Shown piece by piece: positions 1 through 35,492 of a stretch of DNA of 64,000 nucleotides (its first letter is position 1; each line of letters begins with the position of its first letter). Location of the stretch: assembly GCA_036785325.1 (NCBI GenBank), contig JAXIVH010000087.1:28501-92500 (forward strand), written 5' to 3'. A program made the translations under genes and the position numbers. A model generated the notes under the pieces. The model was not told where the DNA came from. It worked only from the letters and a program-made list of their open reading frames with translations, and searched no databases. The DNA is from Urophycis tenuis. Taxonomy: Eukaryota; Chordata; Actinopteri; Gadiformes; Phycidae.

Positions 1-13
1 AGCCCAGACCGAC

Positions 14-201
14 CTCTGGATACCGGTGGTCCTGAGGGTCCCAGCGGAGCAGACCCATGTAGGCCCGGTTGAGGACGGCCGTGGGGCTCACAGACGCCTG
101 GCTGCCGGGGCCTCCCGGGTCAGAACCAGACCGTCCGGTCAGCGCTGTCTGCTGTTCCTCAGCTGCCGTCTGCAGCCAGGCGATGGTGTTGTCCAGAGAA
201 C
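14..201 (-). CDS. tcp11: tcp11 coding exon 6
   Basis: Residues 232-294. It starts with GSLDNTIAWLQTAAEEQQ after the acceptor TTCCGGTCCAG and ends LLRWDPQDHRYPE. The donor GAG|GTCGGT is weak, but the phase-0 end after PE is where the family continues with a TLLMD-like exon. The remaining exons lie left of the window. Confidence 0.75.
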
Positions 202-1554
202 CTGGACCGGAACCACAGGGTGGAGAGGAGAGAGTCAGAGAGAGAGACAGCAGACATGGCTGTGGTGTCCTGACCTTCTGACCAGGGCTTCCTCTCTCAC
301 CTGGCTGTTTGTCCAGCAGCTGCTGGAACTTGGCTCTCTCGTATGGCACTGCCTGCTGGAGGAGGTGGGGCCTCAGGCTGTGGAGGGTGAAGTTCACCAT
401 GTCCTTCTTCATCAGCTCCAGCACACGCAGCACCTCCCTGGAGGAGCAGGAGGGGCAGGAGGAGCACCACTGTGTGAAACTCTCTGGTGCTGACTAGACA
501 CTGCAACTAAGGATTCGTTTCTTGGTTGATTGAGCGTGCAATCATTATTTCAGATGTCATTTAGTCAATGACATTTCATCAAAGGGATCTCTTACATTTG
601 CTGGCTTTTCCTGACAAGCCACAAAGAAAGACTAAAATATTAATCTTATAATGTTCCATGAACCAACTTTTTGAATTCCTGAAGCATTAAGCAGCAAACG
701 TACGGAATTTGTACTTGATGAATGACTTAAACCATGAATCACGATGAGATTAGACTCATTTCCTGTCGACTAACGAACGGTTGCAGCCAGAGCTCTGACC
801 GCCCCACATGACCCCTGACCTGAAGAGGTCCACGGGATGGCTGAGGGACCTCAGGACCTGGATCTCTGGGTCCCGTATGGGTGCACACAGCGTGGCCATG
901 GTGGAGGTGATGAAGGCCGCCAGCCCTTGGAGGTCCAGCGCCCCGTGCTCCACCTCCTGCTGGATCAGGTCCAGGTCCAGGACCCGGTCCAGCTGGGCCC
1001 GCAGCCTCACGTGGCCCGGCAGCAGGAGGGCCTGCAGCATCTAGGAGGTTCCAGCGGCAGGATGCTGGGGTTATCGTAGTGCAACACAAAACACAAACTG
1101 CAGCAACACACGCAAAACGTAGCGCGCTTGCTTTGTGAAACACTGTCAGAAACATAGTTCTGTGTCCGCCCAACCCGACCACGTGCTCCAGGCTTCAGGG
1201 CCCGTGATGCCCAACACTTCTCTGGGGCCTCCGGGTCAAACAGCCGCCGTGGGCCTCGAGTCTGTCGGACACTTCTCACGTCTGCCTTTTACCATAAAGA
1301 GTGTCTCATATGCAGGGTTCATAATGTCTGTAGTGTGAGGCAGGAGTTAGGGCTTCAGGATCAGTCTGTGTTGGTTATTCACACATTCTACTGTTCTCAG
1401 TGAGAGTGAAGTGTAACTACAGACACTGCTTAGCTGTTAAGGTCACATTTGGGGATAATATGTGAAACACCTCAACATTATAAAGAGCATTAAAGTGCAT
1501 GAGAGCTGAGTCTAAAGATCTCTTGAGTGTGTATGTGTGTGTGTATGGGCATGC

Positions 1555-1606
<52 letters not shown>

Positions 1607-3621
1607 TGTGTAGTGTAGTGTGTGTAGTGTAGTGTTTAATGAGTCCAGGGAGCAGCTGTAGAGAGAGATTCTGTGCTGCTAGCTAAGATGTTGTGATCCT
1701 AATTAATTGAAACATCTGCCGTGGCAGGTGCCCACTCCATAAACACACAGTCACATGACCACCTCGGTCACATGACCCACTCTCAGCAGCTGTAAATAGA
1801 ACACTTAACCTCGGGTCTCTAGAAGGTACACACCATCTGCTGTAGGCTTTGTTGTTGTTGTTACTTTATATATTTGTGTGGACTTATACGTTTGTGTGTT
1901 CCAGCCAAAAATATACAGTGTCCAGAATGAGGTGACAGAAGGGTGACTGAACTGATAAAAGCGCCTGCATCGGCAGTATTATGAAGGTTGCTAACTGGGG
2001 GTCGTTGGCACACCGTCGGGACCTCTGGGAACAATTACCGCTAATCGCCAAAGGTGTCACCAAAGACAACGAAACGGCCATCTCTGAGAGTGCCACTTCA
2101 ATACCTTGTTCAAACTTATAAATTACAAAAATGAAAATGTTTCAGTAATTATACAATATTTGATCAAATACATAATAATGACTCAAACTGAACTGTTAGG
2201 GCGTTCCTTGTAAGCACCTCCGAACCTCCCATGGCAAATACCTTTCATAAAGGTGTTATTAAAATGTAATCCTTGTGGAGGAGCCCCTGTAAGGGACAAT
2301 CCCTCTCCGGGGGTCGATCTGAACATAATCCTCTCAATGTTAGGTCACACAACTCTGTCGATCATGTCATTGCTTGCAGGAAATGTACACCTTTCTCTGA
2401 CGTTCGTAATAAGATAAGAAAACACTTTATTCATCACCGGAGGAAAACCAAGGTATTACAGTAATAATTACAACATCCAATTAATTTATAACGCTAAAGA
2501 GTAAAAAAAAAACAAGCAAATATCGACCACAGTCAAATTAGAATATCCATCCATCCATTATCGTGACCGCTTATCCTCTACGAGGGTCGCGGGGGGGCTG
2601 GAGCCAATCCCAGCTGCAACGGGCGAGAGGCGGGGTACACCCTGGACAGGTCGCCAGCCTATCACAGGGCTAACATACATAGACAAACAACCATTCACAC
2701 TCACATACACACCTATGGTCAATTTAGAGACACCAATTAACCTAATCCCCAACCTGCATGTTTTTGGTCTGTGGGAGGAAGCCGGAGTACCCGGAGAGAA
2801 CCCACGCAAGCACGGGGAGAACATGCAAACTCCACACAGAAGATCCCGGGCCCCAGGTGGATTCGAACCCAGAACCCTCTTGCTGTGAGGCGACAGTGCT
2901 AACCACCGCACCACCGTGCCGCCCCAAATTAGAATATGTCAAATAAAAGCAGAAAGAGGGTCAGGGACTTGAGGAGAGGTCGACACTAAAAGCCTTGCTC
3001 TCACTGAGGTTGACTGGTGAAGGGCCAGACTCGTCACTCACCGTCTTGACCTCAAGCAGCAGAGGGACCGCCTGGCGGTGGTCGGGGGGATCGCTCTCCA
3101 GCTGCTCCCGCAGGATGTCCCAGAAGGCCCGGTGGACCATCTCCCCCACCCTGCCCTCCAGGCTGCGTTGCAAACACGACAAACACTCAGTTCCGTCGAC
3201 CTATTTATTTTTTCAAAACGTGTTTTTGTTTGGTGTTTATTCATCTTGCCTGTCTTTGGGTGGGCTGGAGGATCTGAAACGGAAGTCTTCGTTGACCACA
3301 ATTTCGTGGGCCAAGCTGAGGTTGGAAACACAGTTCTGTAATTCCATCAGATGGGATATGGGGACGTTCTGAGGGGGGCTCCCTGAGGAGAGACGGATCA
3401 AAACACGCACACGCGCACACGCAACCGCACACGCACACGCGCGGAGAAAGAGAGGCGAGTGAAGGGATAAGCATTAAGCCAAATATCTAATCTTTTTCAA
3501 ATGGTATCCAAAAATAGTGACGATGACTAATTCGATTACCTGACGGAGATTCAAGCTTTTCCAGGCGGGGGACGTCGGTGGGCGCATCGGTGTTCTCTCC
3601 CGTGTTGTTTGGCAGTGGCAT
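14..3621 (-). CDS. tcp11: tcp11-like gene, T-complex 11 family (3' end beyond window)
   Basis: Six exons join to a 294-residue frame that continues past the left edge: 3621-3540, 3382-3250, 3162-3042, 1040-820, 437-301 and 201-14. All junction phases agree. Family landmarks in order are LAHEIVVNEDF (exon 2), SLEGRVGEMVHRAFWDILRE (exons 2-3), LCAPIRDPEI (exon 4), KKDMVNFTLHSLRPHL and YERAKFQQLLDKQP (exon 5), and a LLRWDPQD segment (exon 6). TCP11, TCP11L1 and TCP11L2 share this core. The DMVNxTxxSLxPHL and YERAKFQxLLxKQP wording looks closest to TCP11, so the paralogue call is an inference. TCP11 proteins are linked to sperm function and cAMP signalling in mammals; the biochemical role is unclear. 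The start codon was chosen because it opens exon 1 with a purine at -3 and the frame runs cleanly into exon 2. About 2.8 kb separates it from the phc2 stop; both genes point the same way. Confidence 0.85.
301..437 (-). CDS. tcp11: tcp11 coding exon 5
   Basis: Residues 186-231. It encodes VLRVLELMKKDMVNF and YERAKFQQLLDKQP. The acceptor is TGCTCCTCCAG and the donor CCAG|GTGAGA. Confidence 0.88.
820..1040 (-). CDS. tcp11: tcp11 coding exon 4
   Basis: Residues 113-185 plus two bases. It contains LLLPGHVRLRAQLDRVLDLD and LCAPIRDPEI, both family hallmarks. The acceptor is CTCCTAG at 1042-1041 and the donor TTCAG|GTCAGG. A second AG at the CTGCAG nine bases in would be an alternative start of the exon. 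Confidence 0.87.
1563..1605. repeat. (TG)n microsatellite
   Basis: About 21 uninterrupted TG units in tcp11 intron 3, followed by a short tgtagtgtag variant. The rest of the intron (1041-2534) has no recognisable exon. It holds two TCACATGACC motifs at about 1751-1780. Confidence 0.9.
2547..2925 (-). mobile_element. Full-length tRNA-derived SINE-type fish repeat with 12-bp target duplication
   Basis: Read on the minus strand, the head (ggcacggtggtgcggtggtt ... gggttcgaatcc) carries A-box- and B-box-like tRNA promoter sequence. The body has the very common fish text catgttctccccgtgcttgc and ggctggcgacctgtccaggg. The tail is (ATGG)n. The direct repeat AAATTAGAATAT at 2535-2546 and 2926-2937 flanks it exactly, marking a retroposition in tcp11 intron 3. 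Confidence 0.9.
3042..3162 (-). CDS. tcp11: tcp11 coding exon 3
   Basis: Residues 72-112, reading LEGRVGEMVHRAFWDILREQ and then DPPDHRQAVPLLLEVKT. The acceptor is TTTGCAACGCAG and the donor ACG|GTGAGTGA. Exon length 121 nt keeps the frame. Confidence 0.88.
3250..3382 (-). CDS. tcp11: tcp11 coding exon 2 (GC donor)
   Basis: Residues 28-71. The acceptor is TCTCTCCTCAG. The exon contains LSLAHEIVVNEDFRF, the most conserved N-terminal family motif. The frame joins the family-standard SLEG of exon 3 only if the exon ends at 3250, where the intron begins GCAAGA instead of GT. Confidence 0.85.
3540..3621 (-). CDS. tcp11: tcp11 coding exon 1
   Basis: Residues 1-27 plus one base, starting MPLPNNTGENTDAP. 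The context GCCGCGATGC is a reasonable Kozak match. The donor CAG|GTAATC follows 3540. This hydrophilic N-terminus is shorter than in TCP11L1/L2, and the exon's 5' limit (UTR) is not determined. Confidence 0.75.
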
Positions 3622-3869
3622 CGCGGCTGCAACAGGCTGTATTACACATTGGACAAGTACTATGGCGAATTTGTGTGCAATTTACCTTTCAGTAAACACG
3701 AAATAGTGCATTGTAATAAATGCTAAAATAGCCATTTGACAGCTTGTGTCTCAAATGATTCACCTACCAAAGACTTAGCTTTGAGAATCGGTCTAATCAA
3801 CACTCAAACCATGGAAATCAGCTCATACATTAAATGTAAGTCCTAGGCTGAGGTACAGTGTCAGTACCG

Positions 3870-3985
3870 ACCTGACTGAGGTGTTCGAGGCTCAGGACGG
3901 ACCTATCTGAGGTGTTCGAGGTTCAGACGGACCTATCCGAGGCGTTCGAGGCTCAGGACGGACCTGTCTGAGGTGTTCGAGGCTC
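3870..3985. repeat. Short minisatellite, ~31-bp unit, about 4 copies
   Basis: Units of the form gaggtgttcgaggctcagga plus cggacctatct repeat with a few substitutions just upstream of tcp11 exon 1. Confidence 0.8.
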
Positions 3986-4242
3986 CCGTCACGTTAAAAA
4001 ACATCCGCGCTGTAGTTTAAAAACGGGCCAAACCACTGTGACCAATAACAGTCCTAACCGGATATGACAGTGTGGTGGTTGGTCTCAACTCGTATCTTTA
4101 AGCGAATGAAACAGCAATTATTGACACTCTTCCAGTTTTGCAGCAAGACTATATCATATGATTAACTCACTAGTTAACTTAAATGCGAATAATAAACACA
4201 CATTGCCCGCGGATGGTTCAGTCCAAAGTTGAATAAAAACAG

Positions 4243-4269
4243 GGGGCGTGGTTCTACGAGCCACGCCCC
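4243..4269. promoter_or_regulatory. Inverted pair of GC/CACCC boxes upstream of tcp11
   Basis: GGGGCGTGG (4243-4251) and CCACGCCCC (4261-4269) form a perfect 9-bp inverted repeat with a 9-bp spacer. Each arm matches an Sp/KLF-type box. It lies about 620 bp upstream of the tcp11 start codon; the regulatory role is inferred. Confidence 0.4.
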
Positions 4270-5293
4270 TTTCCCCAAATAACAATCACGAATATTCACG
4301 ACAATGTCTTCGTGTGTTATCGGAGATCTATTGTGAAACAGTGGAACACTGCGGTCCCATCTGACGCTTTGTGTGGTCTGGTCCGGTGTGTGACTATATG
4401 ATGTCTATGTGTGAGCCTACAAACGTTGGTCAGGTCAGGAGGTCAGATGCTGCGGTTCTCCTACGTCAGTGTCCACGCTCACCAAGAACTATGGAGAAAC
4501 GGCTCTGTGCCGAGCATTTAGTACAACTATTGTGTACAATAATGTGAACAAGTGATGCTAAACTATATTAGAGGTCACGTTCGATGTACTTGGCACATTG
4601 AATGGTTAGTTGTCCCACTAACTTTATTGCTTATAACAGGGGTACATCGCTGCCACCTAAAGTAATCACCATCTCAGTGAAGCGATATATACAAATTGAT
4701 TACGGAGGTCATTGTGTCTGTTATAGTTGTAAATCTGTAGATAGATGTAGTGTGTTGTTACATTGTAGACTACACAAATAATAAAACTGTAAATTACAAT
4801 GTTAAAATATTCACTTCCACTTGAACTTACTAAACCTGTAAGTTAAACATTCTCATTGAAATAACCACCACAGGGAAAACAAGGTTTTTTTGCAGATTGT
4901 TTTATCATTGAAAAATGTGTAAGAAATATTTTCTTTGATAAATACAAGCATCTGACAAAGTCTCATATAGAAAACAAAATCATAAGCCTTTCAATACAAT
5001 CACAAAACACAAAGATATAAAAAAAACATTACAAATATCTGCCAAGCTATAATATGTACATAATTGCATATTTCATAATATTAACATTTAAAAAAATAAT
5101 GATACAAAAACCGAAACAAACGATAACTTAGAAAGCAAAAGCCACATACAAACCTGCCGCTAACACGAGTCGCGTGCACGCAAACCTTTGAGGAGACGCG
5201 CGTTTAGAAGTCACGTGACACGGCCCTGCAGCACCTTCAGGTGCCACTAGGGTTCACCCCAGTACAACGAGTAGTGCCGTGTCAAAACGGGGG

Positions 5294-5479
<186 letters not shown>

Positions 5480-6214
5480 TTGATAATTAAGAGCATCTCT
5501 GACACACCAGGAATAAATAAAATCAAAATGTGATGGTCAGTTCTCGAACAGAAAGTGGGGCAGACATTTCTTGAGATGCGTTCTGCATCCAGGGAGCGCA
5601 GCTGAGACAAAATGGATCTCCATCACTGCTGTGCGCTGAATGAGGTGACATCATCACGGCAGAGGAGCGTCTGCCGGCTTCGTACTCCAAACGGCCTCCT
5701 GGCCTCCAGGGGGTCACCCCACCCAACCGTACCAACACAGCGGGCATCACGCCGTTTCTTCAAGGTACCGGGCCCCGGCGCTGCGCGGGGGCTTCTCTAC
5801 GCCTCGCGGGTTAGCAGATGTTTGTTAGTCAGTCCCTTTGCACAATTATTGCATTCAAACACAAATTCATTATTCTCAGTTCAAGCTCAACACAACCTTG
5901 TCTCATCACTTCGAAGTGCTTCAGTCCAGCTCAGTAATGGCGGCTGATCACGTGACCTCGTGGAAGAGGTGATCCTCCCGCTCATCATCAAGACCGCCCT
6001 GGTCCTTCAGCATTCCCAATAGGTCGCCAATCTCAGGTTTCCTGGACACGACGGCTCCACACGGCTGGAGGACACACTTCTACCCCTGCTCTTCCTCGGC
6101 AGCTCCACGGCTGTGCTTCAGATGAACCACAACCTCCAGGAAGCACCAACTACACAGACGGGCCTGACCCAGACCCAGACCCAGACCCCAGGGCTGTTCA
6201 GATGTTGTTTCCAG

Positions 6215-6302
6215 GACAGCTCTCTCTCTCGCTCTCCCTCTCCATCTCTCTCCCTCTCTCCCTCCCTCTCTCTCTCCCTCTCTCTCTCTCTCTCTCCCTC
6301 CC
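6215..6302. repeat. CT-rich simple repeat
   Basis: Tcts/ccct low-complexity tract just downstream of the phc2 stop codon, probably inside its 3' UTR. Confidence 0.85.
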
Positions 6303-6398
6303 CTCCGGTCCCACTCAGCCGAGCCTCGCTCGCCCAGCACGCGCACGTGAAAAGACAGAAATAAACACACACAGTGAGTGGGCGGAGCCCGCCGGCGG

Positions 6399-29838
<23,440 letters not shown>

Positions 29839-29896
29839 GGTGCCCTCTGCTCTCCTGACCTTTGAACCCCGGCTCTTCTGAATGGCCCTCCTGTGC

Positions 29897-31720
29897 CTGG
29901 AGGGAAGAGGGAAGAGGAAGTGAGTGAAGAAGAAAGAAACCAAGATGGCGGCGCATGGTAGCACAGGCTGTTATCCATTTTGGAGATCCCTTTTAATTAA
30001 CAACTCTGGCACATTACCATAAAGATTAAGACTCAAGCTTTGGGTTATGTTGACCTCAACATCTTCCAAAGACCCAGACACATTTCACACCTGGCAGTGC
30101 ATGCTGGGTAATCTGGGTTCAAGGCTCCCAGCAGACCAGAACACGGTTGGCCTTTTAAAAGCACATGTCAGCTGTCACGGCGACGGGCCAAAGTACGAGG
30201 CCTGGTAGGGCTGAATGGATGAGGAACATGCTGCATGGCTCAGGGAGAAGAATGCAGCCCAGGACTCACAACCTCATCGCCACTGAGGATGGACTTGATG
30301 GAGACCAGGGTGAGAGAGAGAGAGAGAGGGAGAACGCCAGAGTGAGATAAACAGAGACAGAGGAGGACAAACAGAGACAGACCGAGTGTTCAGGAGTGCT
30401 GTTGGGGGAGGAGGAGGAGGCATGTGGCCCCGGGTTAATCAGGGTTAAGGGAGGACGTGAATGAAAGCGTCTGTCAGGCTGCACTTGTAGTGCGTGTAGT
30501 GTTGGCTCAGCACGCTGTTTGGGAGTTTCTTTGTACATGTGTGGGAGTGTGATGGAAGTAATTAGGAGCAGGGAGAAAGGCGGCAGACATGACCCGCGTT
30601 CTCCCTCCCCTCGTCACTGTGTCGATGAAGGGCCCGGGCTCCACGGCTCCAAACCAGACCAGCAGCAGATAGGATCTCACTCCGTTGGTGTTGCCAAGCC
30701 ATGCTAAACCACCACAACACTGAGGGAATGGAGCATCACTCTCCTCAGGACTCAGGAAAAGATGAAAGAGGGACAGAGAAGCGCAGAACTCTATGTGGAA
30801 ACATGAGAACTTGAATGACAATGAACGCAGGTTGCCATAACCCAAACAACACAGCAGAAGCAGGGCCTAGCATGCTCATTTCACACCATCACAGCCTCGC
30901 GTTCCTGCTGCTCGGTGGACACAGACAGCTCTTCTGGTGTGGTAACAGCTCTTGTCTGTCGGGTTTAGGTTGTAAATAAAGCTTTCCCTGCTTTCCCTGC
31001 AGGAGGCTCTAGAGGTCGTGGAGGCACACATTGTGCCCCACGATGAATGAATTGGAGAGATCCCTCTGGAGATACAGACTAATGACCCCTTCTGTCCCTG
31101 TCTCCATGAGAGCACCCATTCGTTCATCAAGGAACCCCCCCCCCCCCGCACCAACACCCCCACCCTAATGCATTCACCCCCCTACCCGACACCCCCACCC
31201 CCCTCCATTATCAACCTCACCTTCTCTAAATGATGAACCTCCAACCGAACATCAGCCCTAAAGGTAAACAACAGAGTCATCCACCTCCATCCCTGGATGG
31301 CACCATGGCAACACAGCATCACGGGACATCTCAGAGGCCTGGACCATAACACCACACTGGAGAGCCACATTCTAAAAGCACTGGAGCCCCGGGAGACAGC
31401 AGGACGTGGAATTGATGAAATGGGTTTCCGCCAGACAAGAGGGGGGGGTTCTCCCCACCCGGTGGAGAAGAGGAGACAGACGTCTCCACAGAGATAAAAC
31501 AGCACAGCAAAGAGAAGTGCATGCCGAGTGAGTCCTCAGGCTGCGTCCACCCCCTGACATCCTACCAGGCATGTCAAGGACCAGGAGACGCTGACCCACA
31601 TTGCAGCACCGCACGGTTCTCAGGAGGAGCAATCAATAGCCATTCAGGGTGGAACAACCTAGCGGCTTCAGAAGCTGGTGGATGCAGGATGAGAGAGACA
31701 GACAGAGAGAGCGTGTGCGT

Positions 31721-31750
<30 letters not shown>
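29897..31750. other. Upstream (5') intron of phc2, no exon recognised
   Basis: GA-rich simple sequence at 30313-30330 and a poly-C run at 31136-31147. Otherwise unique sequence without a coding signature. Confidence 0.5.
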
Positions 31751-31757
<7 letters not shown>

Positions 31758-32180
31758 GAGGGGGCATTCTCCTCCGCGAGACAAAGCCCCCTACCCTCGC
31801 TGCTCCTACCTCCTCCCTCCCCCACGGCGCGCTGCGAGGGGATGAAGCCCCATCCCCGGTGTGGTTGTCCTAGCAGGATGCTACTGCCGCTGCTCCCCTT
31901 TGTCTGTGCGCTCAGCCAGCGTGCTCACGTGCGTCTCAGCCAGTGTCTCAGCGTGCGTCTGGTGGCGTCGTGCGTCCCTCGCGCTAGCCCCCCCCAGCAG
32001 CTCTGCTCCTCGTCCCAGCATCGACACCACCCTCCACCCACCGGGCCCCCCGGCCTGCCTCCTGATTATCTGGTATCCTAGCGACAGCCAACGGGATGCC
32101 TACGGAATCCCCGTGCGGAGCAGTGTGCTGATTGGCCGCTGTGATCCCCCTCTAATGAAGATGATGGCCGTGGTTCTACC
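31750..32180 (-). promoter_or_regulatory. GC-rich block, possible alternative phc2 promoter
   Basis: Minus-strand reading has GCGGCCAATCAGC (CCAAT box, about 32127-32139) followed by roughly 300 bp of CpG-containing, exon-like sequence with a possible donor GAGGAG|GTAGGA near 31810. Function is inferred. Confidence 0.3.
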
Positions 32181-32909
32181 CTGCGCACCCCTCCCCCTCC
32201 CCTCCCCTCCCCCTCCTCTCTGAGCAGGGGGAGTGCAGATTTTGGAGCCGGCAAGAGGCGTTTATGCAAAAGAACAGCAGCCCACTTACAAATAGATCTT
32301 TTAATGGGGGAAACATGCAAAAACGTTTCATAAACGTATGCATGCGTGTGCATAAGAAGGACAGTGATGCATTATGGGTAGGTAGCATTATAGAACATAT
32401 TTTAAAGACTAAGACAGTGAAGGCATCAAGAAATTCTTCATTCATTTTAACAAATGTGTGCAAAAATGGCAGTGTGTGTGTGTGTGTGCGTGCGTGCAAA
32501 TGGGGCCATTATCATAACGGTGGGATACTAATGATGGTGAATTTACAGGGTGAAGCTGGGAAGTGGAATGCAGGGTGGACCACTAAACCAGAGCACTACG
32601 GCCCAGCGGCTTACAGGCAGAGAGGGAGGGAATGGCTTACTACCCATTCCTAGAGATTAGCCAAATTCTGGTGCGGTCTTAAACAAATCACTTCAACCAG
32701 GCACGCTAACTGTTATTAAATATGACACAAAAATTATTCCAGTTAGCCAATATGCCCAGTTAGAGGGGGATTACTTTTTATAGTCATATGAAATATTGAC
32801 ATAATAATTGTATAGTTATATTAAATATTGACATGACAATAATTAGATCACTGACAGTGAGTAATGTCTCATATTTATATGATAATAAATAATTCAATAA
32901 ATAATTCAA

Positions 32910-32962
32910 TTTTTTTTTTAATCCAATGTCAATATATAATTGACATTGGATTAAAAAAAAAA
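32910..32962. repeat. Perfect 24-bp inverted repeat (hairpin)
   Basis: Left arm T10-AATCCAATGTCAAT (32910-32933), a 5-bp spacer atata, and right arm ATTGACATTGGATT-A10 (32939-32962). Pairing is complete. Confidence 0.95.
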
Positions 32963-32983
32963 AAAATGGCATTCTTAAATCCA

Positions 32984-33087
<104 letters not shown>

Positions 33088-33089
33088 AT

Positions 33090-35320
33090 TCATTGTCTGT
33101 GGCACCACATTAACATGCCACCCAACTGTCTGGCGGTTTAAAATACAGCCATTTTCAGACGTTCTCCAGCGCTACGTGCAATTGATTGTGAGCGACCATG
33201 CACAAAGCTCATTGATTATGATCTTCCCATTAGCATATAGATTAGCCTGTGGTGGGCTAGCCAGATACATGTGCCTGGAGTCACACACTTTGGCAGGGGG
33301 CGAGGAGGGTAATGCAATAGCGATGGAGCTAATATGGCTGGTTGGAGTGGATGGGGCAGCGGTGGTGGGTCTTTGTTTGATACAAGCCATTTAACCCTAT
33401 GGCTCCACGTTTCAGATGAGCACATGAAGGCAAAGAGACCATGGTAAACAGAGGGGAGGGAGTGTGTGTGTGTGTGTGTGTGTGTGTGGGGAGGGGGGGG
33501 GGGGGTCTATAAGACACACAAACCACCCCCCAACCCCTACAATGGTCACCTGATCAATTCCATTCAAGTTAATGCCTAATAAGCTGTTCTTGTGGGGAGC
33601 AAAGCGCAGGCTAATGAATGGCCCAGGCAGCCTACAGACAGTGCTGGCCCTACACTGGATTCCTCTGGAACAAACAGAGACATTCTTCATCCCAACAGTA
33701 CAGAGCACAACTGTTTGCCATTTTGTTGGTCCTAACCTTGGGTATAAACAACAGTTTATCCATTTGCTTGTTTTTTTTTTAACACCACCTCTTTGCCACC
33801 ATCAAAGTTAACGCCATGAGCAAAAACACATACAAGCAGACCAAGAGAGCATCGCTCACACACTGGGCCCAGCCTCCATTCATTCCTTTATCTGATGCAG
33901 GCTCCATGAGAGAGGAGAAAAAGATATTGCCTGGAGCCTGAGGCCATGCGCTGATTGTCTGCGTCCATCTCCATTCGCGTGTTGATTTTCTGTCTGCTCT
34001 CAAGTGTTGTGAATGAAGGGTTATTAGTGGGCCCTGGGCTGAGGCCACAGGCCCGCAGCCACTCTGTCTGGGCCGGGGTTCTGGGGAAACGTTATGAACC
34101 CATCACACAGGATTTCACATAAACAAACAACCATTTGGTTCTGATCGGCCACATTTAAGGATCAAGATGATCAGGAGCTAAAACACATAATAACATATCA
34201 GAGGGCTCCGCCCCACTACCCAGACCGGCAGGACACTGGCAGCATGCCAACATGCAAAGTCATCAAAGTCCACAGAGAAAGTCAGTCTTGGACAGACTGA
34301 ATTGTAGGTCTGAATCCCCCCTCACTGTTTTGTGTAGTATGCACTATGCACTTCCTCAGAGACCAGAACACCCTACAGAAATCGGGTGAGGTTCTAGTGG
34401 ACTTCATGGAACGTGATTTCTGATTCTTAATGCACTAATGAACTAGCTGATAATTAGCATTGAAACATTACAAAACAACAGGCATTCCTCAAAATATTAG
34501 AACAAAAAATGAGAACTAACTTCTGTCCATCAGATTTGACATTTCCCTTCTCTCTCAATTCTCTTCATTGTGCTACAGCATGTACCTTCTGGATTTAAAA
34601 CAGACTTTGTGTTTCACCTTTTGGTTGTTTTCTTGCCCCATTCTCTGTTCGCAGCACAGTTGGGAGCACAGGTGGTTTCAAATAAAAGTAGAACAGGGAA
34701 CCAGCATCAGCTATTACACCATTAGCTACAGTGACGAGAACGTACGAGTTAAGCTCCAGATCTTGACTGGCATTCCTTGGGTTCTCGCCCGCCTCTGAGC
34801 CTCTGTGACTGACCAGAGAAGTCAAGGCTCACTGAAAAAAATGAACACGAGATTTCTGTACGCAGCTGCAGAGTCGGAGCAATTAACCCAGATCCCTTTA
34901 GCCTGACGGTTAGCATCTGCATGAGTGTTTTAGAGCTCATTTCAAACTCGCGTATTGTACCTTTAAGAACATAATGTACAGTAAATTACATATTTATGTC
35001 GTTTATCGTATTTAAATTGTAAGATATATAAACTAAAGTAAACTAGTAGTAAACAACTAGGCCCCATCAGTCCACGAAGATGCAATGCCACTGAATGATG
35101 ACAAGTAATCAGACACAATGATAGACGCCAGGTGTACAAACATCTTCTAATCTTCTTTATAGAAATTGTTATTACTATAAGTCCCAGAGAACAGGAGTGT
35201 ATTCAATAAGTAATCCTTTCTGTTTAATGTTTCTGAAAGTGAGTGAACTAGGAGGACCAGGCACAATCATGACGGTTTAGTTTTAGTTTTAAAGTTTGAG
35301 CAGGCTTGTAGTCCTGCTAT
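33090..35320. other. Non-coding stretch, partly complex unique sequence
   Basis: No exon is recognised. 33105-33400 and 33560-33640 are rich in homeodomain-like ATTA/TAAT words and low in repeats. A short TG plus poly-G tract lies at 33462-33506. Confidence 0.4.
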
Positions 35321-35324
35321 GGCA

Positions 35325-35492
35325 CAGATTACATAGGGGGGTGGGTCTTAAGACTGCTAGCCAAAAGGTTTTGGGTTCAAACCCCAATGTCCACAACCTA
35401 CCCTTAGTCAGCCCTGAGTGAGATGCCTGACTCCCACCTGTTCAAAGACACACAAGATGCTTTGGATAAAAGCCTCCCCTAAATGACTTCAT
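35325..35492 (+). mobile_element. tRNA-derived SINE with LINE-like tail
   Basis: B-box-like gggttcaaacccc at about 35372, then gcctgactcccacctg and the tail gctttggataaaagcctcccctaaatgac. Confidence 0.8.
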
